Of a DNA stretch of 64,000 nucleotides, positions 21,319 through 32,159 are shown one piece after another. The notes beneath the pieces are model-generated. The model was not told the DNA's origin. It saw only the letters and a list, made by a program, of their open reading frames with translations, and ran no database searches. The stretch comes from Bremia lactucae (lineage: Eukaryota; Oomycota; Peronosporomycetes; Peronosporales; Peronosporaceae): assembly GCF_004359215.1 (NCBI RefSeq), contig NC_090619.1, positions 6,578,331 through 6,642,330 of the forward strand. Reading direction: 5' to 3'. Position 1 is the stretch's first letter. Each line of letters starts with the position of its first letter. The position numbers and the translations under genes are program-made.

Positions 21319-23817
21319 AAGTGATGCCCTTATGGTGCCATGCCGAGTCCCATGATAAACTTGGTGTGCTTGTCTCTTGGAAGTGCCTTGGTCAATCCGT
21401 CCGCGATCATTTCTTCGGTTGGCTTGTACTCCACTACAATTACCTCACTCGCCACTTTCTCACGCAAGAAATGAAACTTGATGTCGATGTGCTTCGTGCG
21501 CGAATGGTAGACAGGATTCTTGGCAAGCGCAATACATCCTTGATTGTCTTGAAAGATTGTCGTCGCCATATCAGTCTTGTACTCCAAGTCCTTTATCAGA
21601 TTTCGAAGCCACATAGCCTCTTGAGTTGCGCTGTATAGACTCATGTGCTCTGCTTCCGTGCTTGATGTCGCAACGATTGGCTGTCGCTTGGAATTCCATG
21701 AGATCGTGCCGCCGTTCAGAAGAACACGTATCCTGTCGTTGAACGCCGCGTGTCTAAGTCGCCTGCCCAGTTTGCGTCTGCAAATCCAATAAGCTCTCCC
21801 TTGTTAACGCCGCTAAACAAAATGCTGATATCTTTAGTCGTCTTCAAGTATTTGAGAATTCGCTTGGCCGCCACCCAGTGTGACTTCCCGTAGCGCTCAC
21901 AGAACTTGGCAACTTCGCCAACCGCATGCGCGAGGTCTGGTCGTGTACAAGTCGCTATGTACATTAATGCACCCACCAGTTCGCGATACGGAAACCTCGG
22001 TACAAACGCTTACTCTTCAGGCATCTTCACCAGTTTCGAGTTGTTGTCCGCTGGTGTGTGCACGTCCTTGCAATTCTAAATTCCATACTTTTCCGAGAGT
22101 CGCCTGATGTATGCCTTCTGATTCATCTTAATCAAGTGTTCATCGCGCTTGCGGTGAATCTCGATTCCTAAGCAGTACTTGAGATCCCCGAGCTGTTTGA
22201 TGCTGAAGTCTTGCTTAAGCGCACACTTAATGTTCGTAATGTGCTCCTTAGTCTTGCCAAACAGTATTAGGTCGTCCATGTAGATTACAATGATGCTGTA
22301 TTCGCCGCTTGACACTCGAATAATCACACACGGATCCGCTGAAGTGCTTTTGAATCCTTGGTTTTCCAGATGCTGATTTAGTTTGCTGTTCCACTGCCGC
22401 GCCGGTTGCTTGGTTCCATACAGCGCTTTCTGCAGCAAACACTTCTTCATCGGATTTTGTTGATCTTCAAAACCGTCAAGTTGGTCCATGTAGATCTCCT
22501 CATCAACTTCTCCATACAAGAATGCGGTATCAACGTCAACATTTTCTGCCTCCAAGTCTCAGCAGCTGCAATAGCTAACACCGTATTAATCGACTCTTTG
22601 CGTGCCACTGGTGCAAAAGTCTCGACGAAGTCGATCCCAGGCCGCTAGGTAAATCCTTTTGCAACTAATCGTGCCTCGAACTTGACAATATTTCCACTTG
22701 GATCGCGCTTGATCCGAAATTCCCACTTGCAGCCAACAGCCTTCTTGTTCGGTGGCATGTCCACTAACGCCCATGTGCTGTGTTCGTTGAGTGACTGCAT
22801 CTCACTCTTCATCGCTTCCAGCCACTGCTTCTTGTTCGTACTCTTCAATACTTCTTCGTAGCTTGAAGCTTGTTCTCCATCACAATCTGCAACAAAGCAA
22901 TAAAACGAGACTTCTCCTTCAAAATCGTCCAAGTTAAAGTGACCGCGGCGTAGATTGGGGAACTCTCGTTCATAACGCACCACACCGCCTTTCTTTCGAA
23001 TTGGTCGCATCATCCACTCTTCTTCGCCGTCTCTTCCGGGCGTGCTTGATGCTCGAGTGGGAACCTGATCTTGAACACTGGACTCGTTTCGACTACCACG
23101 AATCGGATCACGGCAAGCTCGAAGTGGCGGAGTTCGAAGCCTTTCATCATTTGCTGGAACCTCCACACCATTGTCGTTAAGTGTCGACGTCTCCAAATGT
23201 TCATCATCATCAATGATGTCGAAATTTCGCTCGTCTTCCCTTTTCATTGCCTTCGAAATGGAATGCTCGTCAAATGTCACGCTTCTTGAAATTATGATAG
23301 AGCCGTCATCCGCGTTAAGTAGTCGATACGCCTTGTGATCCTTTGCATAGCCAAGAAAATAACACGTCACGCCCGAATCGTCCAGCTTCTTTCGTTTCTC
23401 CTTTGTAACATGCGCGTAGCATTGCGAACCAAACACGCGCATGTGATCGATGCGCGGCTATCGCTTGAACAATATCTCGTACGAACTTGACTTCTTGTTC
23501 GACGAGTTTGGAACCACGTTACGAATGTCTGCTGCTGTCATTAAAGCTTCGCACCAGTAAGACTTGTCGAGACCGCTGTCCTTAAGCATGCAGCGCGTCA
23601 TCTCTACCAGAGTTCGATTCATGCGCTCTGCCATGCCGTTCTGCTCAGGATTATATGGAACTATAAACTCTTGCTTGATGAACTTCTCTTTGCAGAAACT
23701 GTCCATTGCCGCGTTTCGGTACTCGCCACCGTTGTCACTTCGAATGACCTTGATCTTAGTCCCAGGCATTATCTTGATCTCCCGGTAAAATCTTGTGACC
23801 AACAAGTGCTACCAGAG
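21319..23817 (-). pseudogene. CoC pol, left arm: integrase core to RNase H
   Basis: Minus frames in order: integrase core 23,805-23,458 (KVIRSDNGGEY; NPEQNGMAERMNRTLVEM with catalytic Glu); integrase tail and RT start 23,442-22,645 (MRVFGSQCYAHVTKEKRKK; AVGCKWEFRIKR); RT 22,555-22,076 with VIYMDDLILFG, so the YMDD box is intact; thumb and RNase H 21,976-21,716 (FADANWAGDLDTRRSTTGYV) and 21,644-21,330 (TKHIDIKFHFLREKV). Stops after FKR, KGFT and YVFF, plus one frameshift, are shared with the right arm. Gag, protease and the integrase N-terminus are absent from this arm. 23,797-23,817 is a short unrelated joint (GTGCTACCAGAG). Confidence 0.9.
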
Positions 23818-24398
23818 TGTTGAAGATTGATGTGTTCATCGAAAGTGTTGCGCTTTATGCATATGCGTGTATAAGGGATCGTATGACAAGAATTATACGG
23901 AGATTTTGAATGTGGAAAATATCGTGTGTTGTGGCTTAGTCGGGTAAGGCATGGCGGTGCGTCCCACTGGTCACCGGTTCGATCCCGGTAACGACAAAAA
24001 GTAAAACCTTCGGGAACTGTTGTTTGGGGTTCACCAGCACTGTACCGCCAGACAGTGACGTCCCCCATTTTATGGTAGTCCACATATCTGGGAAAGGGGG
24101 CGCAGCGAACGATAGGAAAGAATTAACGGTAGGATAAAGCTAACGGTAGGATAAAGTTAACGGTAAGATTGAGATAAACTCAAAATATAACTTACTTTCC
24201 GGTTGCAATATCGACTGTAAGCCCATCTTCAAGCTCATAGCGCTAACGTAAATCAACATTAACGGTAGGATAAAGCTAACGGTAGGATAAAGTTAGCGGT
24301 AAGATTGAGATAAACTCAAAATATAACTTACTTTTCGATTTGCAATCTCGACCGTAAGCCTATCTTCAAGCTCATAGCGCTAACGTAAAAAATCAACA
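23818..24398 (+). repeat. CoC LTR, inner left, plus orientation
   Basis: 581 bp, TGTTGAAGATTGATG to AATCAACA. Longer than the 443 bp right outer LTR because the last ~138 bp are tandemly duplicated: AACGGTAGGATAAAG blocks at 24,124 and 24,259, CTCATAGCGCTAACG at 24,236 and 24,371. It precedes the primer-binding site and gag. Confidence 0.9.
23932..23986 (+). promoter_or_regulatory. tRNA-like Pol III promoter in CoC LTR (copy 2)
   Basis: A box TGGCTTAGTCGG at 23,932-23,943 and B box GGTTCGATCCC at 23,976-23,986, both perfect consensus, 44 nt start to start. ACCGG/CCGGT around the B box forms a perfect 5 bp T-arm stem with a 7 nt loop. The acceptor and anticodon stems pair poorly. Confidence 0.75.
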
Positions 24399-24410
24399 GG
24401 TTATGAGCCC
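24399..24410 (+). promoter_or_regulatory. CoC primer-binding site, half-tRNA type
   Basis: GGTTATGAGCCC starts at the base after the LTR. It is the reverse complement of GGGCTCATAACC, the anticodon arm of plant-type initiator tRNA-Met. Internal priming by a cut initiator tRNA is known for Drosophila copia. The gag ATG (24,403-24,405) lies inside the site. Confidence 0.7.
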
Positions 24411-26680
24411 AAGCAACGACTCCGGTTTCAAGATTGAGCCTTTTGACGGCTCAAACTACGTGCTATGGAGCTACAAGATGAAGATGTACCTCATGTCCAA
24501 GGGGTTGTGGGGAGCTGTCTCCGGTGTAGACGCTCCGAGTGCTGTAAAGAAGCAGCAAGCGCACGCCGCGATCGCGCTGAATTTGAGTGACGCGCAATTG
24601 ATGCACATTATCGACGCGACGACGGCGAGAGAGGCGTGGGGAAGGCTGGCGAAGTTTCATCGCACACAAGACATGGCGAATTGACTTTGGCTTAAGGAGA
24701 AGTTTGCCTCATTCAAGTATACGGCTTCAAGCATCAGTGGTCACGTAACAGAGCTTGAAGATCTAGTGATGAAGATGAATAGCGCTAAATGTGGGCCAAG
24801 TGAAGAGGACGTATGTGCAGTGATGCTGAGGAGCCTGCCTGCAAGCTACGAGAGCTTAGTGCAGGCGTTTCGCATGTCGGTGTCAAGTTTTAATTTCAGC
24901 GACCTCGTGAGCAAGTTGATTGCTGAGGAAGTGCGGCACAAGGACACGGCACGTGTAGAAGAAGCAACGGCTCTTTACACAAGCAAGAGAAACGGCAAAC
25001 AGCACCCGAAGAAACAGCAATAACGGCGTGCTAAGAAACCTTCAGGAGCGTGTTATAACTGTGGCAAGGTCGGCCACTATGCTAGGGATTGCCGTTCAAG
25101 TCGTGGACCAAGAGATATACGAGAAGGAGGACACGAACACTCCAACGTCGCATTTAATGCAAGCGAAGGGTCCGTCAGCGACTGCTGGCTTATGGACAGT
25201 GGCGCATCTGCACACATGTGCAAGGACCGGGAAGCTTTTGTGGAGTATGAGGAAGTGTGCCAGGCGCGCAGTATATCAAGCGCGAAGAGTAATGTGAAGC
25301 TCAAGGTCATCGGTCACGGAACGGTGAAGCTGCGCGTTTGGACCGGACATGATTGGATCGACGCTCGCCTCGAAAACACTCTCCATGTCGAAGATCTGTC
25401 AAAGAACTTATTCTCGCTTACGGCTGCATCAGCGCGAGGAATCACAGTAGAGATCACGCGCAACGAGTGTGTCGTGAAGCGGCGCGGGACATCAGTTGCC
25501 ACTGGAAGAAAGCAGGGCTACCTGATGTACCTCAACATTGAGGCTGGTGCGGAGTGTCGCGTAGCCGCGTACGAGAGCGAGCTATGGCACAGAAGACTGG
25601 GTCACGCATCGTACGGGACGATTAATGATATGGTCAAGTACGGAAGGATCAAAGGCGCGGAAATGAAGACCGACGTCGTGTGTGACGTATGCGCAACGTC
25701 CAAGCAAGTACGCAAGTCATTCAAGTCAAGCGAAGAAGACAAAGGACTTAGGGAAAGTGCACGTTTTGACAACATCATGTGCTCCGACGTGCTTGGACCA
25801 ATCACTCCAGCTTCAAGATCCGGCTATAAGTACATTGTAAGCTTCATCATGATGAAGAGCCGGTACGTGACAGTTTATCCGTTGCGAAGGAAGAGTGAAG
25901 TCATGAGCGCGTTCACAAGATTTTACCGGGAGATCAAGATAGCGTCTGGGACTAAGATCAAGGTCATTCGAAGTGACAACGGTGGCGAGTACCAAAAACG
26001 ACAATGGACAGTTTCTGCAAAGAGAAGTTCATCAAGCAAGAGTTTATAGTTCCATATAATCCTGAGCAGAACGGCATGGAAGAGCGCATGAATCGAATTC
26101 TGGTAGAGATGACGCGCTGCATGCTTAAGGACAGCGGTCTCGACAAGTCTTACCGGTGCGAAGCTTTAATGACAGCAGCAGACATTCGTAACGTGGTTCC
26201 AACCTCGTCGAACAAGAAGTCAAGTTCGTACGAGGTTCTTCAAGCGATAGCCGCGCATCGATCACTTGCGCGTGTTTGGTTCGCAATGCTACGCGCATGT
26301 TACAAAGGAGAAACGAAAGAAGCTGGACGATTCGGGCGTGAAGTGTTATTTATTTGGCTATGCAAAGGATCACAAGGCGTATCGACTACTTAACGCGGAT
26401 GACGGCTCTATCATAATTTCAAGAAGCGTGACATTTGCCGAGCATTCCATTTCGAACGGAATGAAAATGGATGACGATCGATTTATCGACATCGTTGATG
26501 ATGATGAAAATTTGGAGACGTCGACACTTAACGACAATGGTGTGGAGGTTCCAGCAAATAATTAAAGGCTTCGGACTCCACCACTTAGAGCTTGCCGTGA
26601 TCCGATTCGTGGTAGCCATGACGAGTCAAGTGATCAAGGTCAGATTCCTACTCGAGCATCAAGCACGCCCGGAAGAGTCG
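24403..26680 (+). pseudogene. CoC gag, protease and integrase (central copy)
   Basis: Gag starts MSPSNDSGFKIEPFDGSNYV, with LWSYKMKMYLMSKGLW typical of Copia gag. Stops at 24,682 (TGA) and 25,021 (TAA) break it. Zinc knuckle CYNCGKVGHYARDC at 25,051-25,092. The long frame 25,192-26,049 (first codon TGG-adjacent ATG) gives protease MDSGASAHMC, integrase zinc region (LWHRRLGHASYG then CDVC) and core with IRSDNGGEY. A frameshift near 25,995 precedes NPEQNGMEERMNRILVEM. Frames continue to MRVFGSQCYAHVTK (26,266). The copy stops at about 26,684 where inverted gag begins. RT and RNase H are absent here. Confidence 0.85.
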
Positions 26681-26684
26681 GCGT

Positions 26685-27309
26685 CGCCGTTCTTGCTGCT
26701 TCTTCGGGTGCTGCTTGCCGTTTCTCCTGCTTGTGTAAAGAGCCGCTGCTTCTTCTAGACGTGCCGTGTCTTTGTGCCGCACTTCCCCAGCATCCAACTT
26801 GCTTCAGAGGTCGCTGAAATCAAAACTTGACACCGACACGCGAAAGCCTGCACTAAGCTCTCGTAGCTTGCAGGTAGACTCCTCAGCATCACCGCACATA
26901 CGTCCTCTTCACTTGGCCCACAGTTAGCTCTATTCATCTTCATCACTAGAGCTTAAAGCTCTGTCACGTGACCACTGATGCTTGAAGCCGTACACTTGAA
27001 TGAGGCAAACTTCTCCTTAAGCCGAAGTCGATTCGCCATGTCTTGTGTGCGATGAAACTTCGCCAGCCTTCCCCACGCCTCTCTCGCCGTCGTCGCGTCG
27101 ATTATGTGCATCAACTGCGCGTCACTCAGGTTCAGCGCGATCGCAGCGTACGCTTGCTGCTCCTATACTGCATTCGGAGCGTCTACACAGAAGACAGCTC
27201 CCCATAGCCCCTTGGACATGAGGTACACCTTCATCTTGTAGCTCCATAGCACGTAGTTTGAGCCGTCAAAAGGCTCAATCTTGAAACCGGAGTCGTTGCT
27301 TGGGCTCAT
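26685..27309 (-). pseudogene. CoC gag, inverted copy
   Basis: Reverse complement of 24,403-25,028 with about 5 % differences and one net base of offset, so a little more diverged than the pol arms. The minus ATG is at 27,309-27,307. CGA is retained where the central copy has the TGA stop. The breakpoint with the central copy lies in the short inverted repeat GGCGTCGCC at about 26,680-26,688. Confidence 0.85.
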
Positions 27310-27313
27310 AACC

Positions 27314-27894
27314 TGTTGATTTTTTACGTTAGCGCTATGAGCTTGAAGATAGGCTTACGGTCGAGATTGCAAATCGAAAAGTAAGTTATATTTTGAGTTT
27401 ATCTCAATCTTACCGCTAACTTTATCCTACCGTTAGCTTTATCCTACCGTTAATGTTGATTTACGTTAGCGCTATGAGCTTGAAGATGGGCTTACAGTCG
27501 ATATTGCAACCGGAAAGTAAGTTATATTTTGAGTTTATCTCAATCTTACCGTTAACTTTATCCTACCGTTAGCTTTATCCTACCGTTAATTCTTTCCTAT
27601 CGTTCGCTGCGCCCCCTTTCCCAGATATGTGGACTACCATAAAATGGGGGACGTCACTGTCTGGCGGTACAGTGCTGGTGAACCCCAAACAACAGTTCCC
27701 GAAGGTTTTACTTTTTGTCGTTACCGGGATCGAACCGGTGACCAGTGGGACGCACCGCCATGCCTTACCCGACTAAGCCACAACACACGATATTTTCCAC
27801 ATTCAAAATCTCCGTATAATTCTTGTCATACGATCCCTTATACACGCATATGCATAAAGCGCAACACTTTCGATGAACACATCAATCTTCAACA
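27314..27894 (-). repeat. CoC LTR, inner right, inverted
   Basis: 581 bp, exact register partner of 23,818-24,398, including the tandemly duplicated 3' part. The inverted primer-binding site GGGCTCATAACC is at 27,302-27,313. Confidence 0.9.
27726..27780 (-). promoter_or_regulatory. tRNA-like Pol III promoter in CoC LTR (copy 3)
   Basis: Minus strand: A box TGGCTTAGTCGG (27,780-27,769) and B box GGTTCGATCCC (27,736-27,726), 44 nt apart. Confidence 0.7.
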
Positions 27895-30382
27895 CTCTGG
27901 TAGCACTTGTTGGTCACAAGATTTTACCGGGAGATCAAGATAATGCCTGGGACTAAGATCAAGGTCATTCGAAGTGACAACGGTGGCGAGTACCGAAACG
28001 CGGCAATGGACAGTTTCTGCAAAGAGAAGTTCATCAAGCAAGAGTTTATAGTTCCATATAATCCTGAGCAGAACGGCATGGCAGAGCGCATGAATCGAAC
28101 TCTGGTAGAGATGACGCGCTGCATGCTTAAGGACAGCGGTCTCGACAAGTCTTACTGGTGCGAAGCTTTAATGACAGCAGCAGACATTCGTAACGTGGTT
28201 CCAAACTCGTCGAACAAGAAGTCAAGTTCGTACGAGATGTTGTTCAAGCGATAGCCGCGCATCGATCAGATGCGCGTGTTTGGTTCGCAATGCTACGCGC
28301 ATGTTACAAAGGAGAAACGAAAGAAGCTGGACGATTCGGGCGTGACGTGTTATTTTTTTGGCTATGCAAAGGATCACAAGGCGTATCGACTACTTAACGC
28401 GGATGACGGCTCTATCATAATTTCAAGAAGCGTGACATTTGACGAGCATTCCATTTCGAAGGCAATGAAAAGGGAAGACGAGCGAAATTTCGACATCATT
28501 GATGATGATGAACATTTGGAGACGTCGACACTTAGCGACAATGGTGTGGAGGTTCCAGCAAATGATGAAAGGCTTCGAACTCCGCCACTTCGAGCTTGCC
28601 GTGATCCGATTCGTGGTAGTCGAAACGAGTCCAGTGTTCAAGATCAGGTTCCCACTCGAGCATCAAGCACGCCCGGAAGAGACGGCGAAGAAGAGTGGAT
28701 GATGCGACCAATTCGAAAGAAAGGCGGTGTGGTGCGTTATGAACGAGAGTTCCCCAATCTACGCCGCGGTCACTTTAACTTGGACGATTTTGAAGGAGAA
28801 GTCTCGTTTTATTGCTTTGTTGCAGATTGTGATGGAGAACAAGCTTCAAGCTACGAAGAAGTATTGAAGAGTACGAACAAGAAGCAGTGGCTGGAAGCGT
28901 TGAAGAGTGAGATGCAGTCACTCAACGAACACAGCACATGGGCGTTAGTGGACATGCCACCGAACAAGAAGGCTGTTGGCTGCAAGTGGGAATTTCGGAT
29001 CAAGCGCGATCCAAGTGGAAATATTGTCAAGTTCGAGGCACGATTAGTTGCAAAAGGATTTACCTAGCGGCCTGGGATCGACTTCGTCGAGACTTTTGCA
29101 CCAGTGGCACGCAAAGAGTCGATTAATACGGTGTTAGCTATTGCAGCTGCTGAGACTTGGAGGCAGAAAATGTTGACGTTGATACCGCATTCTTGTATGG
29201 AGAAGTTGATGAGGAGATCTACATGGACCAACTTGACGGTTTTGAAGATCAACAAAATCCGATGAAGAAGTGTTTGCTGCAGAAAGCGCTGTATGGAACC
29301 AAGCAAGCGGCGCGGCAGTGGAATAGCAAACTAAATCAGCATCTGGAAAACCAAGGATTCAAAAGCACTTCAGCGGATCCGTGTGTGATTATTCGAGTGT
29401 CAAGCGGCGAATACAGCATCATTGTAATCTACATGGACGACCTAATACTGTTTGGCAAGACTAAGGAGCACATTACGAACATTAAGTGTGCGCTTAAGCA
29501 AGACTTCAGCATCAAACAGCTCGGGGATCTCAAGTACTGCTTAGGAATCGAGATTCACCGCAAGCGCGATGAACACTTGATTAAGATGAATCAGAAGGCA
29601 TACATCAGGCGACTATCAGAAAAGTATGGAATTGAGAATTACAAGGACGTGCACACACCAGCGGACAACAACTCGAAACTGGTGAAGATGCCTGAAGAGG
29701 AAGCGTTTGTACCGAGGTTTCCGTATCGCGAACTGGTGGGTGCATTAATGTACATAGCGACTTGTACACGACCAGACATCGCGCATGCGGTTGGCGAAGT
29801 TGCCAAGTTCTGTGAGCGCTACGGGAAGTCACACTGGGTGGCGGCCAAGCGAATTCTCAAATACTTGAAGACGACTAAAGATATCAGCATTTTGTTTAGC
29901 GGCGTTAACAAGGGAGAGCTTATTGGATTTGCAGACGCAAACTGGGCAGGCGACTTAGACACGCGGCGTTCAACGACAGGATACGTGTTCTTCTGAACGG
30001 CGGCACGATCTCATGGAATTCCAAGCGACAGCCAATCGTTGCGACATCAAGCACGGAAGCAGAGCACATGAGTCTATACAGCGCAACTCAAGAGGCTATG
30101 TGGCTTCGAAATCTGATAAAGGACTTGGAGTACAAGACTGATATGGCGACGACAATCTTTCAAGACAATCAAGGATGTATTGCGCTTGCCAAGAATCCTG
30201 TCTACCATTCGCGCACGAAGCACATCGACATCAAGTTTCATTTCTTGCGTGAGAAAGTGGCGAGTGAGGTAATTGTAGTGGAGTACAAGCCAACCGAAGA
30301 AATGATCGCGGACGGATTGACCAAGGCACTTCCAAGAGACAAGCACACCAAGTTTATCATGGGACTCGGCATGGCACCATAA
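27895..30382 (+). pseudogene. CoC pol, right arm: integrase core to RNase H
   Basis: Mirror of the left arm. Integrase core 27,907-28,254; integrase tail to RT start 28,270-29,067; RT and RNase H 29,157-29,996 in a single frame with YMDD at 29,430-29,441 and GFADANWAGDLDTRRSTTGY; RNase H end 30,068-30,382 (TKALPRDKHTKFIMGLGMAP). Stops: TAG after FKR (28,252), TAG after KGFT (29,065), TGA after YVFF (29,994). A few amino-acid differences from the left arm (for example FFGYAKD versus FLGYAKD) show they are separate copies. The start (27,895-27,915) has the same odd TGGTAGCACTTGTTGG joint as the left arm. Confidence 0.9.
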
Positions 30383-30405
30383 GGGCATCACTTCGAATGC
30401 ACATC

Positions 30406-30414
30406 AAGGGAGAG
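30406..30414 (+). promoter_or_regulatory. CoC polypurine tract
   Basis: AAGGGAGAG directly before the 3' LTR start at 30,415, the expected plus-strand primer position. Confidence 0.65.
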
Positions 30415-30857
30415 TGTTGAAGATTGATGTGTTCATCGAAAGTGTTGCGCTTTATGCATATGCGTGTATAAGGGATCGTATGACAAGAATTATACAGAGA
30501 TTTTGAATGTGGAAAATATCGTGTGTTGTGGCTTAGTCGGGTAAGGCATGGCGGTGCGTCCCACTGGTCACCGGTTCGATACCCGGTAACGACAAAAAGT
30601 AAAACCTTCGGGAACTGGTGTTTGGGGTTCACCAGCACTGTACCGCCAGAGAGTGAGGTCCCCCATTTATGGTAGTCCACATAATCTGGGAAAGGGGGCG
30701 CAGCGAACGATAGGAAAGAATTAACGGTAGGATAAAGCTAATGGTAGGATAAAGTTAACGGTAAGATTGAGATAAACTCAAAATATAACTTACTTTCCGG
30801 TTTGCAATCTCGACCGTAAGCACATCTTCAAGCTCATAGCGTTAACGTAAATCAACA
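30415..30857 (+). repeat. CoC 3' LTR, right outer
   Basis: 443 bp, TGTTGAAGATTGATG to AAATCAACA. The only CoC LTR that is full length without the 138 bp duplication. It is followed by the AATAC duplication. Confidence 0.9.
30529..30583 (+). promoter_or_regulatory. tRNA-like Pol III promoter in CoC LTR (copy 4)
   Basis: A box TGGCTTAGTCGG at 30,529-30,540, B box GGTTCGATACC at 30,573-30,583, starts 44 nt apart. Confidence 0.7.
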
Positions 30858-30862
30858 AATAC
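30858..30862 (+). repeat. Target-site duplication AATAC (right)
   Basis: Repeats 20,914-20,918. Removing one copy and the insert makes the GyB-0 RT text colinear with GyB-III. Confidence 0.85.
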
Positions 30863-32150
30863 AATGTACAGTGCGCTCGACTTAGTCGATAATTTTATAA
30901 GCTGCTCCTGCGAACTAGGGACATTCCGCTTACAGCAGTTAACACCCCAAGGGGTATGATATGGGATAGGTTGGTAATGTCAAAATGGCTTTCCAATGCT
31001 GCGGCTTCTTTAATCGTATATTGAAGCAACTGCTCCGTCCTCATCGAGCTTATGCACCAGCTGATTTTAATGACAGTTTTATCCTCAATTGTTCGGAGCA
31101 GGGTCGGTCGGATGTAGAAAACCACATGAACCCTTTGCGAGCAGAGCTCGAGTGCATGCGCACATGCCAATGCTTTCAAAAATGTATCTTCGGTGCAAAA
31201 AGAATTTACTTTCTAGGATTATTAATCGGGAAGCGAGGCCTTAGAGTAGATCCTGCCAAGGTAAAAGCCATAGTTGATTGACCGATTCCTTAAAACCATT
31301 AAGATAGGCGTAAGTTGCTAGGCCTAGCCAACAACTTGCACAAGTACAGACGAAACAACGCTGGCTCGGCCGTTATCCAGCCTTCTGAAGAAGATTAGAT
31401 TGGTGCTGACGAGCACCGAAGATGATGCTTTCAAAGCATTTAAGGATAGTCTCATCCATGCTCCGATTTTAGCTCAGCCAAATCCTAGTCGGCCTTTTAA
31501 AGTCGTCTATGACGCATCTGATTTTTCCATAGCCGCTCTGTTACAAGCAGATAAATATGGGCGGGAACGCATTATTGCCTTCGAGTCTAAGCAGCTCAAA
31601 GCTACAAAAAACAACTTATTTCATGACATAAGGCTACTTGTGATGAAGTACGCTCTTGTCCAATTCATAGTACATATGCTTGGCTCTAAGCCTGTTGCGA
31701 TCTATACAGATCATACGACTTTACGCTCCGCGACTAGGTCCCCTCATCTCTCACAGAGAATGGCTCGACGGCTTTCGCTCTTTGCCAAATATACCTTTGA
31801 GGTGACGTATAACCTGTGAAGCAAAATGTTTTGGCTATGCGTTATCACTCCACCTCGATTATGAGCTCGAGATTGGTCAATTTCACAGCCGATCATCAGC
31901 AGACTGATGGTCAAATTGAACGTGTTAATCGCGATATTCAAGCCGTTCTGCGCAGTGTGTGTTGCTGAGACACCAAAGCGCTGAAGCAAAATGCTCCCGT
32001 TAATTGATTTTGCATTGAACAGAGCTGTGCATGCCTCTACAGGCTCTACTCCGGCAGAAGCTGTACCGTGAGTTTCTCAAGTCCACAATGCCCACTTATT
32101 TAAGCAACGTGACACTCAACATGATGCGTCATCGCAAATTATTATGAGAT
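30863..32150 (+). pseudogene. GyB-0 RT right half, RNase H, integrase scrap
   Basis: RT palm: DIPLTAVNTPRGM (30,911-30,965) in mixed frames. The catalytic box reads DFNDSF where GyB-III has NFDDIF, so the first Asp is Asn. CIFGAKRIYFLGLLIGKRGL and VDPAKVKAIVD reach 31,281. RNase H 31,400-31,819: VVYDASDFSIAALLQADKYG, LLVMKYALVQFIVHMLGSKP, YTDHTTLRSAT. A deletion then joins RNase H to the integrase core (TADHQQTDGQIERVNRDIQA, 31,884-31,945). GyA-II begins at about 32,160. Confidence 0.85.
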
Positions 32151-32159
32151 TTATCTTCT

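Larger units (their letters stand above)
20919..30857 (+). mobile_element. CoC Ty1/Copia composite, large inverted repeat
   Basis: One 9.94 kb insertion flanked by AATAC repeats. Order: 15 bp of a plus LTR start (20,919-20,933), inverted LTR, inverted pol, plus LTR, plus gag-protease-integrase, inverted gag, inverted LTR, plus pol, plus LTR. Matching points in the arms always sum to 51,712 (21,297+30,415; 23,818+27,894; 24,398+27,314), so the 3.47 kb arms have no net indel. Both arms share the same inactivating stops, so an already dead element was duplicated. The arms are not identical, which argues against simple contig duplication. Confidence 0.85.

Noticed and set aside
30529..30590. A functional tRNA gene in the CoC LTR
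   Set aside because: A and B boxes and the T arm are perfect, but the acceptor stem pairs at about 4 of 7 positions and the anticodon stem does not close. It is kept as a tRNA-like promoter only.
20919..30857. Two independent Copia insertions in opposite orientation
   Set aside because: The arms share identical stops, the same odd joint between LTR and integrase, and constant register, and only one target duplication encloses the whole. Duplication of one element fits better.
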